Source of the DNA: Leptospira alstonii serovar Sichuan str. 79601
GTDB taxonomy: Bacteria; Spirochaetota; Leptospiria; Leptospirales; Leptospiraceae
Direction of reading: 5' to 3'
Assembly (NCBI RefSeq): GCF_000347175.1
Contig: NZ_ANIK01000112.1
Coordinates: 1-7,306, forward strand
Length of the DNA stretch: 7,306 bases
Shown here: piece by piece, positions 6,610-7,306 of the stretch
Position numbering within the stretch: position 1 is the stretch's first letter
Layout of the letters: every line of letters starts with the position of its first letter
Position numbers and translations under genes: made by a program
Notes under the pieces: model-generated
The model's database searches: none
Seen by the model: only the letters and a program-made list of their open reading frames with translations
Told to the model about the DNA's origin: nothing

Positions 6610-6650
6610 TTAAAATATTTATATATTTTAAAGGTATAATAAATTGTCAA
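6610..6650 (-). promoter_or_regulatory. Candidate promoter and overlapping inverted repeat of the RT-exonuclease operon
   Basis: A perfect TTGACA (-35) lies on the minus strand at 6650-6645. The best -10 candidates are TATATA at 6625-6620 (19-bp spacing) or AATATA at 6627-6622 (17-bp spacing), so the -10 is poorly defined. TTAAAATAT (6610-6618) and ATATTTTAA (6623-6631) form a perfect 9-bp inverted repeat with a 4-bp gap over the -10 region, a plausible operator. Transcription from here would leave a leader of roughly 60-70 nt before the GTG. AT-rich palindromes arise easily by chance, so the operator role is tentative. Confidence 0.4.
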
Positions 6651-6733
6651 CGAGTTGTAAAATCATTTCAATATAAGACTTTCAAAAACACGGAAAGAAA
6701 AGCAAGGGTGTCGCAACTATTGAATTTGGCATA

Positions 6734-7096
6734 ATGTTAGGAAAAGGACTAACGGATCAAACTATGAATTTTTCATTATCGGATTTTGAGCGTGACTATC
6801 GAAACATGATATTATTTTTAACTATGGTTCAAACGGGACTAAGGAGTCGTGAAATTATTTCTTTTTGTCACTTCCTCGTAGGCATCAGTTTTGGAGAATC
6901 CAATTTGTCAACTCGCGAATTGCCTTAGTTATTACCAGATGAGGAATTTTTCTCATACCCAAGATGAATGCGTCACTTCTCCTTGCATCCTTCGTTCAAC
7001 AAGTGATTTGGTTATTCACAAGTCATTTACACGCAAGCTGACGCCCTCGAAATGAAGAAATTTAGTTAAACTACACTCAAACGATCAATTCGCTAG
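6734..7096 (+). pseudogene. Tyrosine recombinase (integrase/XerD-like) remnant
   Basis: The reading frame contains RNMILFLTMVQTGLRSREII (23-42 from the ATG at 6734). This closely resembles the box I region of phage-integrase/Xer recombinases ('TGLRxsEi') with the catalytic Arg at 37. In the same frame at 7025-7063 it encodes IYTQADALEMKKF, resembling the C-terminal 'IYTH' box with the nucleophilic Tyr (7028-7030). The frame is broken by stops at 6926, 6965, 7004, 7067 and 7094. Only about 64 codons separate the two boxes, where about 100-115 would be expected, and no HxxR motif is seen between them. Nonsense mutations and an internal deletion are therefore likely. The N-terminal SAM-like domain is also missing. 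The frame can be followed some codons upstream of 6734 (from about 6690) without family features. It probably marks a former integrase of a mobile island bordering the RT operon. Confidence 0.55.
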
Positions 7097-7183
7097 TTTT
7101 AATAAATTCGATCTGAAATCTGTCAAAATCCGGTTCTATTTTTAGAATTGACGTTGTACATCTAAAATGTATTGTGTTTCGCT

Positions 7184-7306
7184 ATGAGTTTAGTGAATAT
7201 TTCATGTTTAGATTCCCCAAACGAAAAAATCCAACTCCCCAATCCGTTTCTTCGAAACGTACTCGGTGAGTCCATTTTTTCCTTTGTTGATCAAAACAAG
7301 AAATTC
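7184..7306 (+). CDS. Unassigned open frame running off the right edge (doubtful)
   Basis: From ATG at 7184 the plus strand is open for 41 codons to the end of the window. The peptide starts MSLVNISCLDSP and continues with PNPFLRNVLGES; it is not recognised. No Shine-Dalgarno site precedes the ATG. The opposite strand is also open from the edge to a TAA at 7210-7208 (33 codons), so the true coding strand, if any, cannot be decided here. It is listed only because a gene may enter from the right. Confidence 0.2.
   Translation, partial: MSLVNISCLDSPNEKIQLPNPFLRNVLGESIFSFVDQNKKF

Noticed and set aside
1..7306. CRISPR array, tRNA or rRNA genes
   Set aside because: No regularly spaced direct repeats of CRISPR size and no recognisable tRNA or rRNA sequences were seen on either strand.

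Overview
The window looks like an accessory region of a low-GC Gram-negative chromosome. The AT-rich codon use, the mix of an ISL3-type transposase, integrase debris and a DUF4375-type gene, and the absence of strong Shine-Dalgarno sites would fit a spirochaete such as Leptospira. That assignment is inference, because no rRNA or housekeeping marker is present. Nearly all recognisable genes lie on the minus strand.

Layout from left to right. Positions 1-394 (-) hold the 5' part of an ISL3-family transposase that runs off the left edge. Positions 476-1126 (-) hold a GNAT-fold protein resembling LuxI / N-acyl amino acid synthases. Positions 1127-1561 hold no convincing gene but contain palindromes and a promoter candidate. 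Positions 1562-2162 (-) hold a DUF4375 (DMP19-like) gene whose frame is broken by an exact 10-bp tandem duplication. Positions 2311-6545 (-) hold a two-gene operon, and 6734-7096 (+) hold the remains of a tyrosine recombinase. A short open frame of doubtful value touches the right edge.

The centrepiece is the operon. Its first gene encodes a 1172-residue protein with an N-terminal reverse transcriptase (motif A Asp212, motif B GLPIG 255-259, motif C YVDD 308-311), a long helical middle and a C-terminal nitrilase / carbon-nitrogen hydrolase domain with candidate Glu928-Lys991-Cys1031. This is the architecture of the defence-associated RT type 1 (UG1-like) proteins. Its stop codon overlaps the start of a DEDDh 3'-5' exonuclease by 4 nt (ATGA), which implies translational coupling. 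The likely reading is an anti-phage module in which the RT makes DNA, the exonuclease trims or removes DNA, and the nitrilase domain acts as an enzymatic or signalling effector. The division of labour is inference; the domains and catalytic residues are read directly.

The flanking transposase and decayed integrase, and the visibly more AT-rich operon, suggest that this cargo was acquired horizontally.
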